Of a DNA stretch of 64,000 nt, positions 22,332 to 38,702 are shown in pieces. The notes under the pieces were generated by a model. That model made no database searches. It was given only the letters and a program-made list of their open reading frames with translations, and was not told the DNA's origin. The DNA comes from Favolaschia claudopus (Eukaryota; Basidiomycota; Agaricomycetes; Agaricales; Mycenaceae). How positions within the stretch are numbered: position 1 is the first letter of the stretch; each line of letters starts with the position of its first letter. Both the position numbers and the translations under genes were made by a program. The stretch is from assembly GCA_037176885.1 (NCBI GenBank), contig JAWWNJ010000006.1, positions 434,001 to 498,000 on the forward strand, in the 5' to 3' direction.

Positions 22332-23953
22332 TCATCTCCCAATACGCCTGCGGACATCATCAAGTCCGGCGACGACGTTGCTTTTCTCAGATTGATCAGC
22401 ATTCGAGACGTCATTATGCCCACGGCCGCGTGGAATGGACTGCAAATTGTTGAGATTAATGTCTGCATTCACAGTATATATGAAGAGCCCTGACCCGTAG
22501 CTAAACCACGGAATGTGCGTGACGCTCTGCAAAACAACGCGTGAATAGAAACGTAAAAATTGATTATGGATAGATGATCACCACGACCATAAGCTAAGCG
22601 CGCGATGAATTTCACAGTGACAGGAAATACGACCCGACGCACGTTGTTGAATACAAGTATTGCCGCCACGCTGAGTGGGACTTGTTGAGTATTCAGTCAA
22701 GCAGATCGCACTTCACGTACCCAAAGAAATATAGAATATTATCCCGCAAGAGGATTGTATAAAGGGGGACAGTGCCGTCCTTCCGAAGAGAGGATATCGT
22801 GCTTTCGAATGTTTTGAACAAAGCGAATCCGACTAAAATTCCTTCGAATATCGTTGCTGCACAATAGCTCAATCGAATTCATTGAGAATCGTCCTAAGAT
22901 GATTGAGCTCACCTGGGACCCACTGCGCCCACTCGATACCTGAATGCACTGAAGGGCAGCCCGGGAGTGGGAGGTCGATAACATCGGCAATTACGGACGC
23001 TCGAACGGAGTGATTATGGATAAGGATCCACATAAATCCAGCGATCGAGCCCGCGAACAAAAGCAGATTGATACCTGCTATCTAGGCGCAAAGTTTTATG
23101 GTCGGGATGGGGGAAGAAGCGAGCGGATAGATAGATCACATACCGGTTTGGACCAACCAAACAGCGCATAGATGCGCAGCTGCATTATGATTTCGACACT
23201 CCAGAGGGAGAGTGCTCCGACTACACGAATGATCGTGTCCATCGCAACACATCTGTAGGTGCACGCCCGTCAAACAAAGAGAACGGGAACGAACGTCTGC
23301 ATACAAGTTATCTGAAGTGATTCCTGGTCGCGCAAATACATGGATTTGGATGACATCGAATAAGAGAAGGGCGATGCTGTCCGATTGAAAGTTAACTGAG
23401 GTACTTATTCAGAAGACGACAAGTTGACAAACAAACCTGTAATATCGAATCTTGAAGGACTTTTTAATCGGTTCATATACAGGGAGTACGCGACCTACCC
23501 AGAAGAACATGAATTTGCTGAAGCTTCGGCGTTGTGGCTGCGGAGGGACACATTAGCTTTAGTCATATAATTTAGAGAATCAGTAGAATCAACGCACCCA
23601 GATATATCGAATCTATTCATACGTTTGACCTCGTCATTAACGCAGCAGTGTAGGCAGCGAAGAATGACCTACCTCGTCTTCTAGAGTGATTACTTGGATT
23701 GGTCGGCGATCCAGCTCCGATCAATACTTTGCTTATGGTGGACGTACGATAGTCGTGGAGAATCCAGGTCAACCCGACGACTATTTCGCTCATGTTATCG
23801 AGGGCTAGTATTCGGGGATTTGTCAATGGGGAAGGAGAACTCACGAACAACGTGGAGAGGTATGAGACTTGCGATAATCAGCGGTTCCAGCTGACTTGTA
23901 TCTTGACTCACAGAATTTGCGTGGAAAGAGGGAGGACTGAGTAGTTGAGACAT
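22332..23953 (-). CDS. DUF6533-type multi-pass membrane protein
   Basis: This belongs to a large Agaricomycete family of predicted seven-helix membrane proteins of unknown function. The signature of the family, LHDYLITLEDE, is rebuilt across an intron with a GTACGT donor near 23752. It is followed by RRSFSKFMFFW near 23500. Further exons encode LWSVEIIMQLRIYALFGW near 23170, LLLFAGSIAGFMWILIH near 23050, ATIFEGILVGFALFKTF near 22840 and SVAAILVFNNVRRVVFP near 22660. The last exon gives a short hydrophilic tail ending at 22332. The start at 23953 (MSQLLSPPSF) is tentative, and not every splice site was closed in frame. The count of helices and the loop spacing agree with the family. Role and ligand are unknown. 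Confidence 0.65.
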
Positions 23954-24913
23954 TGTGCGTGGTGGGAGAAGAGACGAACCAGCCGTGAGCGGATAGGCTG
24001 AAGAATTATAAGGAGCGGATACCTAAATCTATCCGTGGAGTCAACGGAAGATCCGTCCTCCGCGAGAATCTCAACCTGCTCAGAATAGGCCGCACATATC
24101 ACAAGTTGCTTTGACGAAGGATCGCGTCATGTCTCCGAAGATGCTTGCAGATCAAGGTGTTTTTGGGGTCCCATTCTATAGTAGGACTCGAGTCAGATTC
24201 TGCAAAGGATAGGAAGATAACAAGAAATTCTATACCATCTCGGCTTTCGCATCGTATATAGACTTTGAAAGATAGAATCATCGAGGGAGTAAAAGTTTCG
24301 AGAAACTCCCGATTTGTTGCAGTCATCTATGGGAAGTAACAAGCTAGAAGCATCAATGATACAAACAGGAAGATATCTTGCAAAGGATCGTGGGGGATCG
24401 GGACAGCGAGCCAAGGGTTGAGAACTAGTTCGTTAGGGACATCATCCGGATGGCAACACCTACAGTGATGATCCCAGTCCCCATATCGAGCCTTGCGACT
24501 CGCGAGGCTATTCATGAGTATTATCGGGCTCCGCAGCCGTCAGGCCTCAACGCCTGGAAAGCCAGATGCACCGCAGTCACTGTGGAGCTGCACTTTGTAT
24601 GTATAGACTATCGGAATCGACCGCCAAGAGATCGGGATGAGACGAAATTTCGTTGACTATCTACACATGTCGTTGACTATCATGTGTAGATAGCCAGAAA
24701 ATGTCCCGCGCGGTTCAAACTCGTCCTGAGAGCATTGTTGATCAACTCAAGGACAATCAAAGCAAGTTGTGACTCATCATGAAGAAAAAAATCACCGTGA
24801 TACCGAGAGTTGTGCTATCAAAAGCAACGGCCTACATTCCGACCGTGATACTCTGGCCGATAGTCTCAAGGTACTAGTAGTCTATTCCGGACCCCAACAG
24901 CGCCGAAAAAGAT
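23954..24913. other. Intergenic region with a perfect hairpin
   Basis: No gene is supported. Short open frames occur on both strands near 24330-24660 without domain features. A perfect inverted repeat is at 24657-24693. Confidence 0.4.
24657..24693. repeat. Perfect 13-bp inverted repeat
   Basis: CTATCTACACATG at 24657-24669 is followed by an 11-base loop and its exact reverse complement at 24681-24693. No gene start is adjacent. Confidence 0.6.
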
Positions 24914-25792
24914 GACAGCCATATGGAATCTCTCCAACGGACGAGGCTCGGGAATCTGCAAGGAGGCATTTTAGCCAGAGAAAATGACAGAGTATGTGTA
25001 CGATACTAACCCGGAGCCACGGAAACAAGATAAAAAGTCTCCGAAGAGGCAATGAATTTTTGAAAAATTAACACGACAGATCCAGAGTAGTCTGAATCGA
25101 GTTGCACGACGCGCTGGGCGCCCGGAACGCCCAACGTCGTCTTGTGTGCGGCAAAGTGCACTAAAGAAAGGTGCGAGCCCTCTCATCCAAACCTCTGTAT
25201 CCCCTCGTGCGCCGTGCCCCACAACGCTGGGTCACAGAAAATAAACTCCAAAAAGTCCAAGGAGGTAGGTCCAGTGTCGGTAAAGCGGTTGCACGGGTAT
25301 ATGGCTCCCGGCGCTGTGAGGAGCGAAAACGTGGGGCAAGGCTGAAGCCATTCCAGCAACCCACAACCAACCGAATATTTCGAGGAGGATGCGAATTGCG
25401 AGCTCACAAATGCGAGCGGTGGCGCCGATTGGGACACAGAGAAGGATGAAATGGGAAAACACCTCCCGGCCCCACGACACTTTCAAAGTCCCTCGTACGC
25501 CCCTCGCTCTCATGAGGGCTTCGGGTGAAATCGACAAGAGACGGGTTTCTGGTGCGCCGTTTGGCTAGGTTAGAGCCAGATCCTTCTGGGATCCATCGGG
25601 GGGACTATAATCCTCAGACCTTCCCGCTCGAGAATTGGACTGGAGGGTCCTGTGCCGAACGAGCATTGCGGCTTTGGATCTGTCGTGGACGTTCGCTCCA
25701 AGAAAAAACGTGTCAGCATCAGATTGAGATTGATGGATTGATAACGAGTTGTGGTCCAACACCGCGGAATCCCAATACCGGTTGAAGTTCAG
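24914..25792 (-). repeat. 880-bp dispersed repeat, left inverted copy
   Basis: This segment is the inverse of 31670-32551, with only scattered differences across the whole length. On the minus strand it begins CTGAACTTCAACCGGTATT and ends near GGCTGTC. Both strands have frames of 70-100 codons that are shared with the other copy, but these overlap each other and have no family features. I take it as a mobile repeat of unknown class. No terminal inverted repeat or target duplication was found. Confidence 0.65.
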
Positions 25793-25881
25793 AATTCGAG
25801 TCGAAAATCAACTTGATTGAGATAAAGGACATATACACAATCCCGACCGGTTTTCCCTCCTAGTAAATATAAATCCACGGA

Positions 25882-28107
<2,226 letters not shown>

Positions 28108-28150
28108 GTTGGCTGAATCAACGAGTTTCCATTTTGTGGCCGTCATCGAA

Positions 28151-28160
28151 CCTTTATACT
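28151..28160 (-). promoter_or_regulatory. Probable TATA box of the xylanase gene
   Basis: On the minus strand AGTATAAAGG lies about 45 bases before the xylanase ATG. Confidence 0.5.
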
Positions 28161-29637
28161 GTAGGCACGAGCAAAAGGCGAGAATTTTACCGGATTTTCG
28201 CCAGGCGTATGATACACGTGAACATTTTCATCACAGAATCGGTGCAAGGCGACCAGTGATTTGCGGTCTGAGTTGCGAGCCCTCGCGACGGCGCAACTAA
28301 CATGGGTATGAATTCACAGGACAGAGTGATATGAGGATTCAGTTGACCTTGAGCGGGTAAACTTCGGCGAGCGACGGTGCCCGCGAAAAAGAAAGCTTCC
28401 TAGTCTCATTTCCTCGGCGGTGAAGACGACTATTGAGCGTGCCTTGACTGCGTCGGCATCGCTGTCTGAGCAACGGGCAATAATTGCTGAATAGGTAGTC
28501 CGTAGAGCAGCTACTTGCTCGTGACGGCAAACGGCAAACGGTTTGAGTGCGACATTGCGTCGGGCCTCAGGCTCCCGGTTTTGCCAGACAGGTGATCGAC
28601 GGAGGGTACACGGGATTCGAGTGAGAATATTCGGCGGTGACGACGAGCCCAAGACAGATCGAGAGCATTGATGCTAGATTTCCAAAGGAGAGCATGATGG
28701 GGAAGAGGAAGAGGTGTACGGTCACCTGATTCGCAATCTGCAAATGAATTTTGAAATGACACTTTCGTCTAACCCGCACTCTTATTGTGTCGCTCCCTCT
28801 CCCCTCTCTGCTGCTTGCTTCAAAGATTTAACTCCACCGTAGATTCCGCTGGTCTTCGTCACGAATAAGGAACAACAGCATTTTCAATCTCGAAACTTTT
28901 TCAGCATTTGTTATTTTATGGGCAACAATGCATGCTAAACTTTGATACAAAGACTAGGACGGATACAGGCAGAATTGGTACAGATTATTTTTGTACGTCG
29001 AATGGGACAGGACTAGTGTTCAGAAAGCAGAAATATGTGAGTAATCGAATGGAGAGCTAAACTGTAAACTGTCTGGCGATTGTGGACGAGCAAGCGGATA
29101 CGCGGCGGTCGGGAGAGGGGAGGTTGGTACCCGCGCGCTGCGTGTCAGACTAAGGATAAGAGCACAAGGCATGCGGCTGGAGGTGGGACACTGAACCTAT
29201 GCCTATGCGATAACGCCGACGGGATGTAGTATTTAGGGGGCGTATTCAGCAGTCGGGGGTTCCGCGCCGCGTACCATTCGGGGACAGAGCCGGGAATCCA
29301 CACAGACGCTGACTATAGCAAGGCGGTAGCGGTATCCACGGCTGGGTGATACGAAGGTTGAGGGAAGAGATATGACGGGGAGGAGGCGTTTTGTTGTCGA
29401 CGCCGAATGAGGTGGGTGAGGTGAGGGTGATGGGGGTCATATGAGGACCGCAAGTGATCGGTACTGCCTAGATGAACCACTCCGTGTACCACTTTCCCCA
29501 ACGGCGCTCTCCTGCGACCCCCCGGAAAAGGTGACTGATGAAAGGATGCCTGACCGCTGACCAGCACCCTTTCGACCCTTCCTGCCCCCGTCTCGACGTC
29601 GAAACGGAAGCCTTCGAAGCTTCAAGATGAGTCCACT
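28161..29637. other. Intergenic region with one weak secreted-protein candidate
   Basis: Most of this 1.5 kb holds no gene. On the minus strand near 28567-28700 a frame starting MLSFGNLASMLSICLGLVV looks like a signal peptide, followed by EYSHSNPVYPPS. Downstream frames with Cys (28314-28560) could be its later exons, but no join was secure. The rest, 28800-29637, shows nothing. Confidence 0.3.
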
Positions 29638-31123
29638 TCACAGCGCACACAACTCCCCCAACTCCGTCAAATGCCTCAACCGCGGGCTCCCCGCCGCAGC
29701 GCGACTCGGCGGCCTGCTCCTCTCGCCGCCCATCTCGCTTCCTTCGCCCCCACCGCACCGTACTCCACCGCCCCTTATCCCACCCCCCGACCGCGAACCC
29801 GGAAACAGCCCCCTCGCGCAGCACAGCGGCATACGCGCCTCGAGGGGGAGCGGCGCGCGCTGGTTGAGGCGGGAACGCCAGCCGGCGGGGCTGACGAGGA
29901 CTTTCGCTGGGGTGAAGAGGGTGAGGAGGGGGAGGGAGGTGAGAGCGTGGTCGAGGGTTGGGAAGGGGAGGGGGGTGGTGGTGGTGATGGTGTTGCTTCC
30001 TAGGGTGTTATGATGGGGAGAGGTGGTGGGGAGGAGGAACGCGCCGTCGTCGTCGTCGAGGTACGGGATGGCGAAGGCGAGGGAGAGGGTGGTGAGGGAG
30101 GAGGAGGAGCAGGTGGGGAGGAGGGTGAGGAGGTTTTGGATGGCGTGGGTGTGGTGCGCTTGGAGGGCGAGGGAGGTGAGGTGGGGGAGGGGGGGAATGT
30201 ATGAGTGATGTAGGAAGGCGGCTGGGGAATGGTGAGTCGCGGGTGAGGAATGTTGAAGCGGAAAGAGACCTACCTCCCACTTCTATATCAGACAGGATGA
30301 GCTCTAACTCCCGCAAAGACGGCGATAGATGTCTGAGACACTCGAGCGCCTTTAGCGTGTCGACTCGCGAAATGTCGAGGCGGAGAAATTGGATCGGAGG
30401 TGCAGGTGTCCCGGACGCCAGCCACGGAAGAAGTTGAACATTGTCCAGCTCGACGCGCCAGAGATTAGGTGGCGGCGGAGTAAGAGAAGCGACGCTGTCC
30501 CGGAAATTGACGTACACCGCATGCTCCTGCGTCAGCTTGAGCTCCTCTAAGCGCGGGAACGAGCTCGCTATGAACTCCGCTAGTTCATCCCGAGTGACGA
30601 CCCCCCAGCTAGGAAGACGGACGCGAGACGTGAATTCGAGGCGCGTGATGACGTCGAAGCCACTGGGCAGACATAGAGGAACGTTTCCGAGCAATTTGAG
30701 GGTGTGCAGGCGGGGGAATTGTCGCAGATATTTGGGGAGGACCTGGGATGTCCAAAAGTCGCCGGTGATAGAGTCGTCGAGCTCGATTTCGCGGACGTGG
30801 GAGACAAAGGTGACGCGCGAGGGTTCGGTGAAGAGAACACTGAAACGGTGGGCATTAAACAAAGATATGGAAAGCCGGGGGAAGATGCGAGCTCGCGAGG
30901 GGGCTACCCAGCGCGCACAGACGAGGCTACAAGCGGCGAGGGTGGTGGAGTCGACGTAGGCGATGATGAGATCGAGGAGCTCGGTGGGAAGTCGTGAAAT
31001 CGGAGACGGGGCTGGGGGGAGGCTCACAGTGGGCCATGCTGGCGTGTCAATGGTGTCTAGGGAATCATAATGGGCATAGTTAGACGGTCGACAGAGCAGG
31101 TAGCGGAGGAATGAGAGAAACAT
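29638..31123 (-). CDS. F-box / leucine-rich protein
   Basis: This is a probable substrate adaptor of an SCF ubiquitin ligase. The start is at 31123. The F-box-like motif is ISRLPTELLDLIIAYVDS, near residues 42-59, followed by LAACSLVCARWVAPSRARIF. The rest is a Leu-rich region with repeated L-x-x-L-x-L units (RLHTLKLLG, RLEELKLT, SLRELELI). An intron of about 53 bp near 30235-30287 joins LSDIEVG to LPHLTSLALQ in frame. After that the frame stays open through a Pro/Thr-rich part to a stop at 29638. Reading through without the intron also stays open to 30008 but gives only Pro/His-rich sequence. Such proteins are numerous and fast-evolving in Agaricomycetes, so the target cannot be inferred. 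Confidence 0.75.
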
Positions 31124-31669
31124 AACTCTCTATTGGCGCGCCAAGCTGGCTCTTGTTTTCGCGGATTGTGCGGGCCGAACTTCCATGGCAACCGGAATCA
31201 GACGGGGATTGTTGTATTCCGTGGGACCCGACAGGGAAAATGTTGAACGCGATGTTGAACAGTTGACTGAGGTACTGTATCATGTATTTATCAAGGCGAC
31301 CGCAAGGGACATGAAGGTGTAATTCGTCCACGCGAGTTTTGCAAAGGTTGATGTGACTAAGACATCTACAGCATACATCATCAACCAAGGACGAAACTGA
31401 GTATTCCAGACCTGTTGAAAACAGACATTTCGCGACTCGTAAGCCTGTGAACAAAGGGATGAGGCTTCCTCGGCATTGGTTAAACAATTCAAATTTCGAA
31501 CTCGAGCACGCTGCAGAATTCAGAAAGAATTTACGGGGTTTACGAGTAGGGATGCATTTCGAGAACTCATAAATGATGCAGATGATTATCCGTTCCTGGC
31601 CTGCTCAACCTACTCAGAATCCCTCAAGCCAACTCATTGGCTCCATGAATCAGAGAAATACCGCCGTGT
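31124..31669. other. Intergenic, upstream of the F-box gene
   Basis: No gene is supported. The region ends at the right copy of the 880-bp repeat. Confidence 0.4.
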
Positions 31670-32551
31670 CTGAAGTTCAACCGGTATTTGGATTCGACGG
31701 TGTTGCACCACAACTCGTTATCAACCATCAATCTCAATCTGATGCTGACACGTTTTTTCTTGGAGAGAACGTCCACGACAGATCCAAAGCCGCAATGCTC
31801 GTTCCGCACAGGACCCTCCAGTCCAATTCTCGAGCGGGAAGGTCTGAGGATTCTAGTCCCCTCGATGGATCCCAGAAGGATCTGGCTCTAACCTAGCCAA
31901 ACGGCGCACCAGAAACCCGTCTCTTGTCGATTTCACCCGAAGACCTCATGAGAGCGAGGGGCGTACAAGGGGCTTTGAAAGTGTCGTGGGGCTGGGAGGT
32001 GTGTTATCCCGTTTCATCCTTCTCTGTGTCCCAATCGGCGCCACCGCTCGCATTTGTGAGCTCGCAATTCGCATCCTCCTCGAAATATTCGGTTGGTTGT
32101 GGGTTGCTGGAATGGCTTCAGCCTTGCCCCACGTTTTCGCTCCTCACAGCGCCGGAAGCCATATACCCGTGCAACCCCTTTACCGACACTGGACCTCCCT
32201 CTTTGGACTTTTTGGAGTTTATTTTCTGTGACCTAGCGTTGTGGGGCACGGCGCACGAGGGGATACAGAGGTTTTGGATGAGAGGGCCCGCACCTTCCTT
32301 TAGTGCACTTTGCGGCACACAAGACGACGTTGGGCGTTCCGGGCGCCCAGCCCGTCGTGCAACTCGATTCAGACTACTCTGGATCTGTCGTGTTAATTTT
32401 TCAAAAAAATCATTGCCTCTTCGGAGACTCTTTATCTTGTTTCCGTGGCTCCGGGTTGGTGTCATACACATACTCTCTCGTTTTCTATGGCTAATGGCTG
32501 CTTGCAGATTCCCAAGATCCTCGGTTATTGGAGGGATTCCGGACGGCTGTC
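31670..32551 (+). repeat. 880-bp dispersed repeat, right copy
   Basis: This is the direct-strand partner of 24914-25792. It begins CTGAAGTTCAACCGGTATT. An open frame from 31924 to 32580 (218 codons) runs through it. The frame lacks domain motifs, and its equivalent in the left copy is interrupted, which argues against a gene. The two copies flank the xylanase and F-box genes in opposite orientation. Confidence 0.65.
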
Positions 32552-33168
32552 GCGTACTTACGCTTTGTCATGATTCATGAAGTCCTATTTGAGGTCTAAC
32601 ATTCACTAATTACATTCAAAGCAATGAACAACGACCTGAAGGCGCATCTCGCTGGGTAGGTGATTTTGTAAGGGAGAATGATGTCAAGAGTCTGGGCTCC
32701 GGTACGTTACTTTTGTTTCATTGGAGGGAAATGTCTGACGGAGATGATAATTGCAGGAATGTCCGACGTCGTGGACGCAATTGAGAAGCACTATGTCTGC
32801 TGGATGTGGTGCATTCTTGGGAATCTCGACGGCTTGAAATGCAGATGAAGGTCGAGGAAACTATAGATGTTGCGTACTAAATCTCAACAAGAAGAATTTC
32901 TCTCCATTGTACCGATCGAAATCAAATTTTGCCAATTGTTTGTCTGAGAGAATACGTCGATCTGCGTGCTAGTAAATCGTAGGATCAAGTCCAATGAGAA
33001 TCGTAGGTCGTCCGTGAAGTAGTTACAGTAATATTGCAGTAATAAGGCATTGTCCGTTCGAAAGTAAGTCCTCGTAAAAAAATTAACCGTAAGTAAATGC
33101 ATTGTCCGTCAGTCCGATTCGATTAAGTAAGAGTTCGTTTCGTTAGTCCAAGAGAGTGATGAGAAAGA
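32552..33168. other. Intergenic, AT-rich 3' region
   Basis: No gene is supported. It holds the 3' end of the deacetylase gene. Confidence 0.4.
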
Positions 33169-35455
33169 TTAAACGATATTCCAAACTTGATTCGTATTGC
33201 CCGACACGCACGTCCAGACTTGGATCGGATTCCCGGACGCCAGGCTCCCGTCAGTCAAATCCAAGCACTCATTCTGATTCGTCCATTGGATGTGCTTGTC
33301 AGGGGTGACGCTAAAGTGCTGGTTGGTGTTCCCCTGTCCAGGCGTGCACGCGTAGATTTGTAGTTTCGTGCCCGGTGTTGTGCTTCCGTTCGTGATATCT
33401 ACACAACACACCGTTAGCTGAATCCCAAACAAAAAGAAAGATCGGGGGAACGACTACGCACCAAGACACATATTCCCATACACCAAGAGCGTCTGGCCGT
33501 TCTGAACCCAACTCTGCCCCGTGGAACCGTCACATGGCTGGACAACGACAGCCGCACCGTTCGCGTTCGTCGGCGCAGAAAGACACGTCGAGCTGCTCGC
33601 GCCGGGCTTGATGTTGTGTCCGCCGGTAGGAGGGGGAGTGGTGCCGCCGCCGCCAGGACCGGTGGTGAGCGTCCATTTTTGATTCGGTCCCCCGCTGGTA
33701 GACCATATTTGCACGACGTTACCGTTGGTGAGACTTCCACCCGTGAGATCCAAAGAGCTCGAATGCCCGCTCCATTGAATCGTGCCGCCGGAGACGGTCC
33801 AGAGTTGGTTGGTATTTCCGGAGCCACAGGTCCAGATCTGAGACAATGAATCGGTCAAAAAAAAACAGGACTTGGAAAGAATAAATGGAACAGCTCGCAC
33901 CTGCAACTTCGTCCCATCCGCCGTCGACCCACCCGTCACATCCAAACACTTATTCCCAAACACCTGCAACTGCGCTGACCCCGACCCCGAGATCGTCCAA
34001 CTCTGCGAAGTCGAGCCTCCGGAAACGCAATCCTGGATTGCGACAGCGGCGCCGTCGGTGTTGGATGCGGCGGTGAGACATTTGGAGGAGCTGGCGCTGG
34101 GGTGGATGTATTGATTTGGTGTGGGAGAACCTCCGCCTCCACCTCCTCCTCCTCCTCCACCGCCATTGACGGGCGGGGTGCCGGTTTGGCAGGTGATGGA
34201 GCCACCGCAAGCCTCGCCGGGGTCGGGGGTGCCGTTGCAGGTCCACGACGACTGGATGGTATGTGTGAATTTTGAAAACTGCGAGGAAGGAAGTCATCGG
34301 GACGTACTGTACGAGTCTGAGGTTGTCCGACAATTTGATACGGGTCAACGCCGAGGCACTCTGCCAGTGTTACGAGCTGCGGGGAATTTTGTTGGTGGAT
34401 GCAGAAAATAAGTTGTGTTGAATAACGGTAGCACACCTTGTATCCCTTGCTCTGGAACAGTTTGATCGCGTATGGAACAAGGGTATTCGCGGTCGTCTCT
34501 GTTATGCGACATGAGCTGTAAAACGAGCGATTGATAAACACGGAGCAACTCACGAAGTGTCTCATGGTTCAAGATCAAAGCGTTCTTCGCCTTCTGATTT
34601 GCGATTTGGTTGTAGACGGCCTCCGACTGCGCGACGGTAGCCCCATCGGCGTCCTCTGTGAAGTAAAGATCGTCGTTCAATCGATGTCAACGTGTCGATC
34701 TCGATAATCAACAAACCGGTATCCCAATCCCACAACGCAAGACTCTGTCCTCGTCCCGCCGCGATCGATTGAACGTTGCCGTTGTAGTCTCCAAAAGGCG
34801 GGCGCATGAACGCGGGCCGGACACCGATGATGCGCGACAGAGCCTCCTCTACGCGATACATGGCATCCTGGACTTGTGCCGACGACAGGGAAGTGAGAGA
34901 TGCATGAGACCTGATATTAAGAAGAACCGTTTGTTCAGTGAACGCGTTCAACGGAAGAATCACAAAGCAACAGGCTTCGCACCAGGTATGACTCCCGATC
35001 ATATGTCCAGCCGCATACGCGTACTGGATATCGCCCACGCGCGCCGAGTCGTAGATGCAGCCGTAGTTGTTGCCATTGAAAAAGAAGGAAGCTTTTGCGC
35101 CGGCCTTGGTGAATTGGTCGGAAATGCTGCGGAGGTAAACCCAGGGTCCTGTTTACGCTTGCGTCAGCGCCGACGCTGGGGATGAATGTTAGAAGGAAAA
35201 TCACCGTCATCCTGTACTGAATTAACCAGATGTCAAGAAAGGCACAGGGGAGAGACGTACGAAGGTAATAGCGATATCGTTAGAGTTGATACAGGCGTCG
35301 TAGACCTTAGGGGTAGCACGGCTCTCCTGCAACGAAACACCACTGTCAGTACCTGTGAAAGGCCGTGTTGAAACACAGGTTAATACCAAGTGAGGGTGAG
35401 CCCAAACTGTTGAAGCCGCCAGAAGAGCGGAGAGGATGATGAGCTGCTTTGACAT
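33169..35455 (-). CDS. CE4 polysaccharide (chitin) deacetylase with two beta-trefoil lectin modules
   Basis: The protein would remove acetyl groups from chitin or a related polymer outside the cell. The start at 35455 gives a signal peptide (MSKQLIILSALLAASTVWA). The NodB domain has motif 1 ITFDDGP, spanning two introns near 35150-35265; motif 2 GSHTWSH, split by an intron; motif 3 RPPFGDYN; then LALWDWDTG and LILNHE. The metal-binding Asp and two His are therefore present. A short Cys-containing linker (TCNGTPDPGEACGGSITC) is followed by a poly-Gly run. Then come two ricin-B-type beta-trefoil (CBM13-like) modules, separated by a second Gly/Pro/Thr linker. They are recognised by repeated Cys-L-D and Q-x-W units (KCLDVTGG, NTNQLW, ECLDLTDG, NTNQVWN). 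It ends with TAA at 33169. The lectin modules probably anchor it to a carbohydrate; their ligand is unknown. Confidence 0.87.
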
Positions 35456-35490
35456 GGCGACTGGACAAGCAGGCAGACAGGAGGGAGGTC

Positions 35491-35500
35491 CCTTTTAAAT
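35491..35500 (-). promoter_or_regulatory. Probable TATA box of the deacetylase gene
   Basis: On the minus strand ATTTAAAAGG lies about 40 bases before the ATG at 35455. Confidence 0.45.
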
Positions 35501-36696
35501 GCAGCAACAGTCCTGCTAAAAAAAGTCTAGCTCCTGACCGTCAAGCTTTCAAGAGCCGATGTGTCGTCTGCAAATAAATTTGAATGGAATCTGTCATGAC
35601 TTGCGGTCTGGTCATACCGTCTAGTTCATTCGAATTTCGGTCACCCATCCTTGCACCCATCCGTCAAATGTCTCAAGATGTGATACCGAGGCCATCGCGA
35701 TTTTCGAGACGGTGCTGAGGTCAGGAAGAGAGCTGGTCACCACAAGCAAGGCTGAAGCAACGCCGGTCCTGCATGCAGAAGTTATCTTCACCATCCGCCA
35801 CGTTGTCTGTAGGCGACGCCAGGCACAAACATCGAGGCGTCCAGGTAAATCCTTTAAATTGCGAGACTGGGCATGGGACCTGGGCTGGGGTTAGGTAGAT
35901 GCTTAGCAGAACCCCAAGAGCAGCTCATTCGTGTCCTGGCTGTCAGTGGCGGGCTTGAGAGACCGTCGTCGGTGAGCGTGAAAGGCAAAATGCAAAATGG
36001 ACATTTGGTGGCGCATGATCCGAGTTATGCCGAGCTCGGTAAACACACGCCCCGCCGACGACGGCCAGTGACGGCCTCGCCAATCCGAATTATGTTCAGG
36101 GCAAGACGAGATGAGCGGAAGAACAACGGAGAGTGTTGGGAGAGTGAGCAAAGGGAAGATCGAGATTTGCTGAAATTCACTGCGGATCCAGGCTCGAGCT
36201 GAAAATAACTCGGAACACTCACGATTCTTTCCGGATTTTTGTCTCCTAATCAATACTGCTTTGTCTCATTCTGTATAGAAGCTATGAAGTATTAGTGCTA
36301 GCGGAGGCACTGAAAGTCACGATTATTGCCAGAACTGAGTACATATATGTGGAAGACATAAATTCTCTTGGCAATGTTGAAATTCCGACCATTCTCCCGA
36401 CTCAATCGCAGATTGGATTGATAACCTTCAGCCCGGGCCAGACCCAGAAACATAGCTTTATTATGGGTGCACCATGTCTTCTTACTTTTCGGCGTGATTT
36501 ACTTAAGTAGCTCCTTCCACCCAAGGTTCAACATTTGATTCAATCAAATGTTGAAGCGCCTACTAGCACTCATTTCAACTTCGGGCATCTCGGAGACATC
36601 CAAAACCTCAAGAATTTTGGACAAATAGATAGACTGGACCAAGGACATCGAAGTTATGCAGAAGAGTACGCAACACCAAAATAAAGAACCAACAAT
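35501..36696. other. Intergenic region with a 29-base palindrome
   Basis: No gene is supported; the open frames on both strands lack features. A perfect palindrome at 36527-36555 lies about 140 bases past the peroxidase stop codon. Confidence 0.4.
36527..36555. repeat. 29-base perfect palindrome
   Basis: TTCAACATTTGATT is followed by one base and its exact reverse complement. It lies in the 3' flank of the peroxidase gene. It could form a hairpin in the transcript or be a footprint of an inverted insertion. Confidence 0.6.
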
Positions 36697-38625
<1,929 letters not shown>

Positions 38626-38693
38626 CTTCCTATTGAACCGGTGGAGAGGAGAGAGACCCAGATGTCTGCTACTGTTGGACCGCTGAACTGGGG

Positions 38694-38702
38694 CTTTTAT
38701 CC
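38694..38702 (-). promoter_or_regulatory. Probable TATA box of the peroxidase gene, with CCAAT next to it
   Basis: On the minus strand CCAATGGATAAAAG lies about 70 bases before the ATG: a CCAAT directly joined to a TATA-like element. Confidence 0.45.

Noticed and set aside
29468..30210. Long overlapping frames on both strands, rich in Pro, Gly, Arg and Glu
   Set aside because: These are mirror frames of the GC-rich 3' part of the F-box gene. The spliced minus-strand reading explains them.
31924..32580. Open frame of 218 codons in the right 880-bp repeat
   Set aside because: The frame is not kept intact in the inverted partner at 24914-25792, the repeat has overlapping frames on both strands, and no domain is visible.
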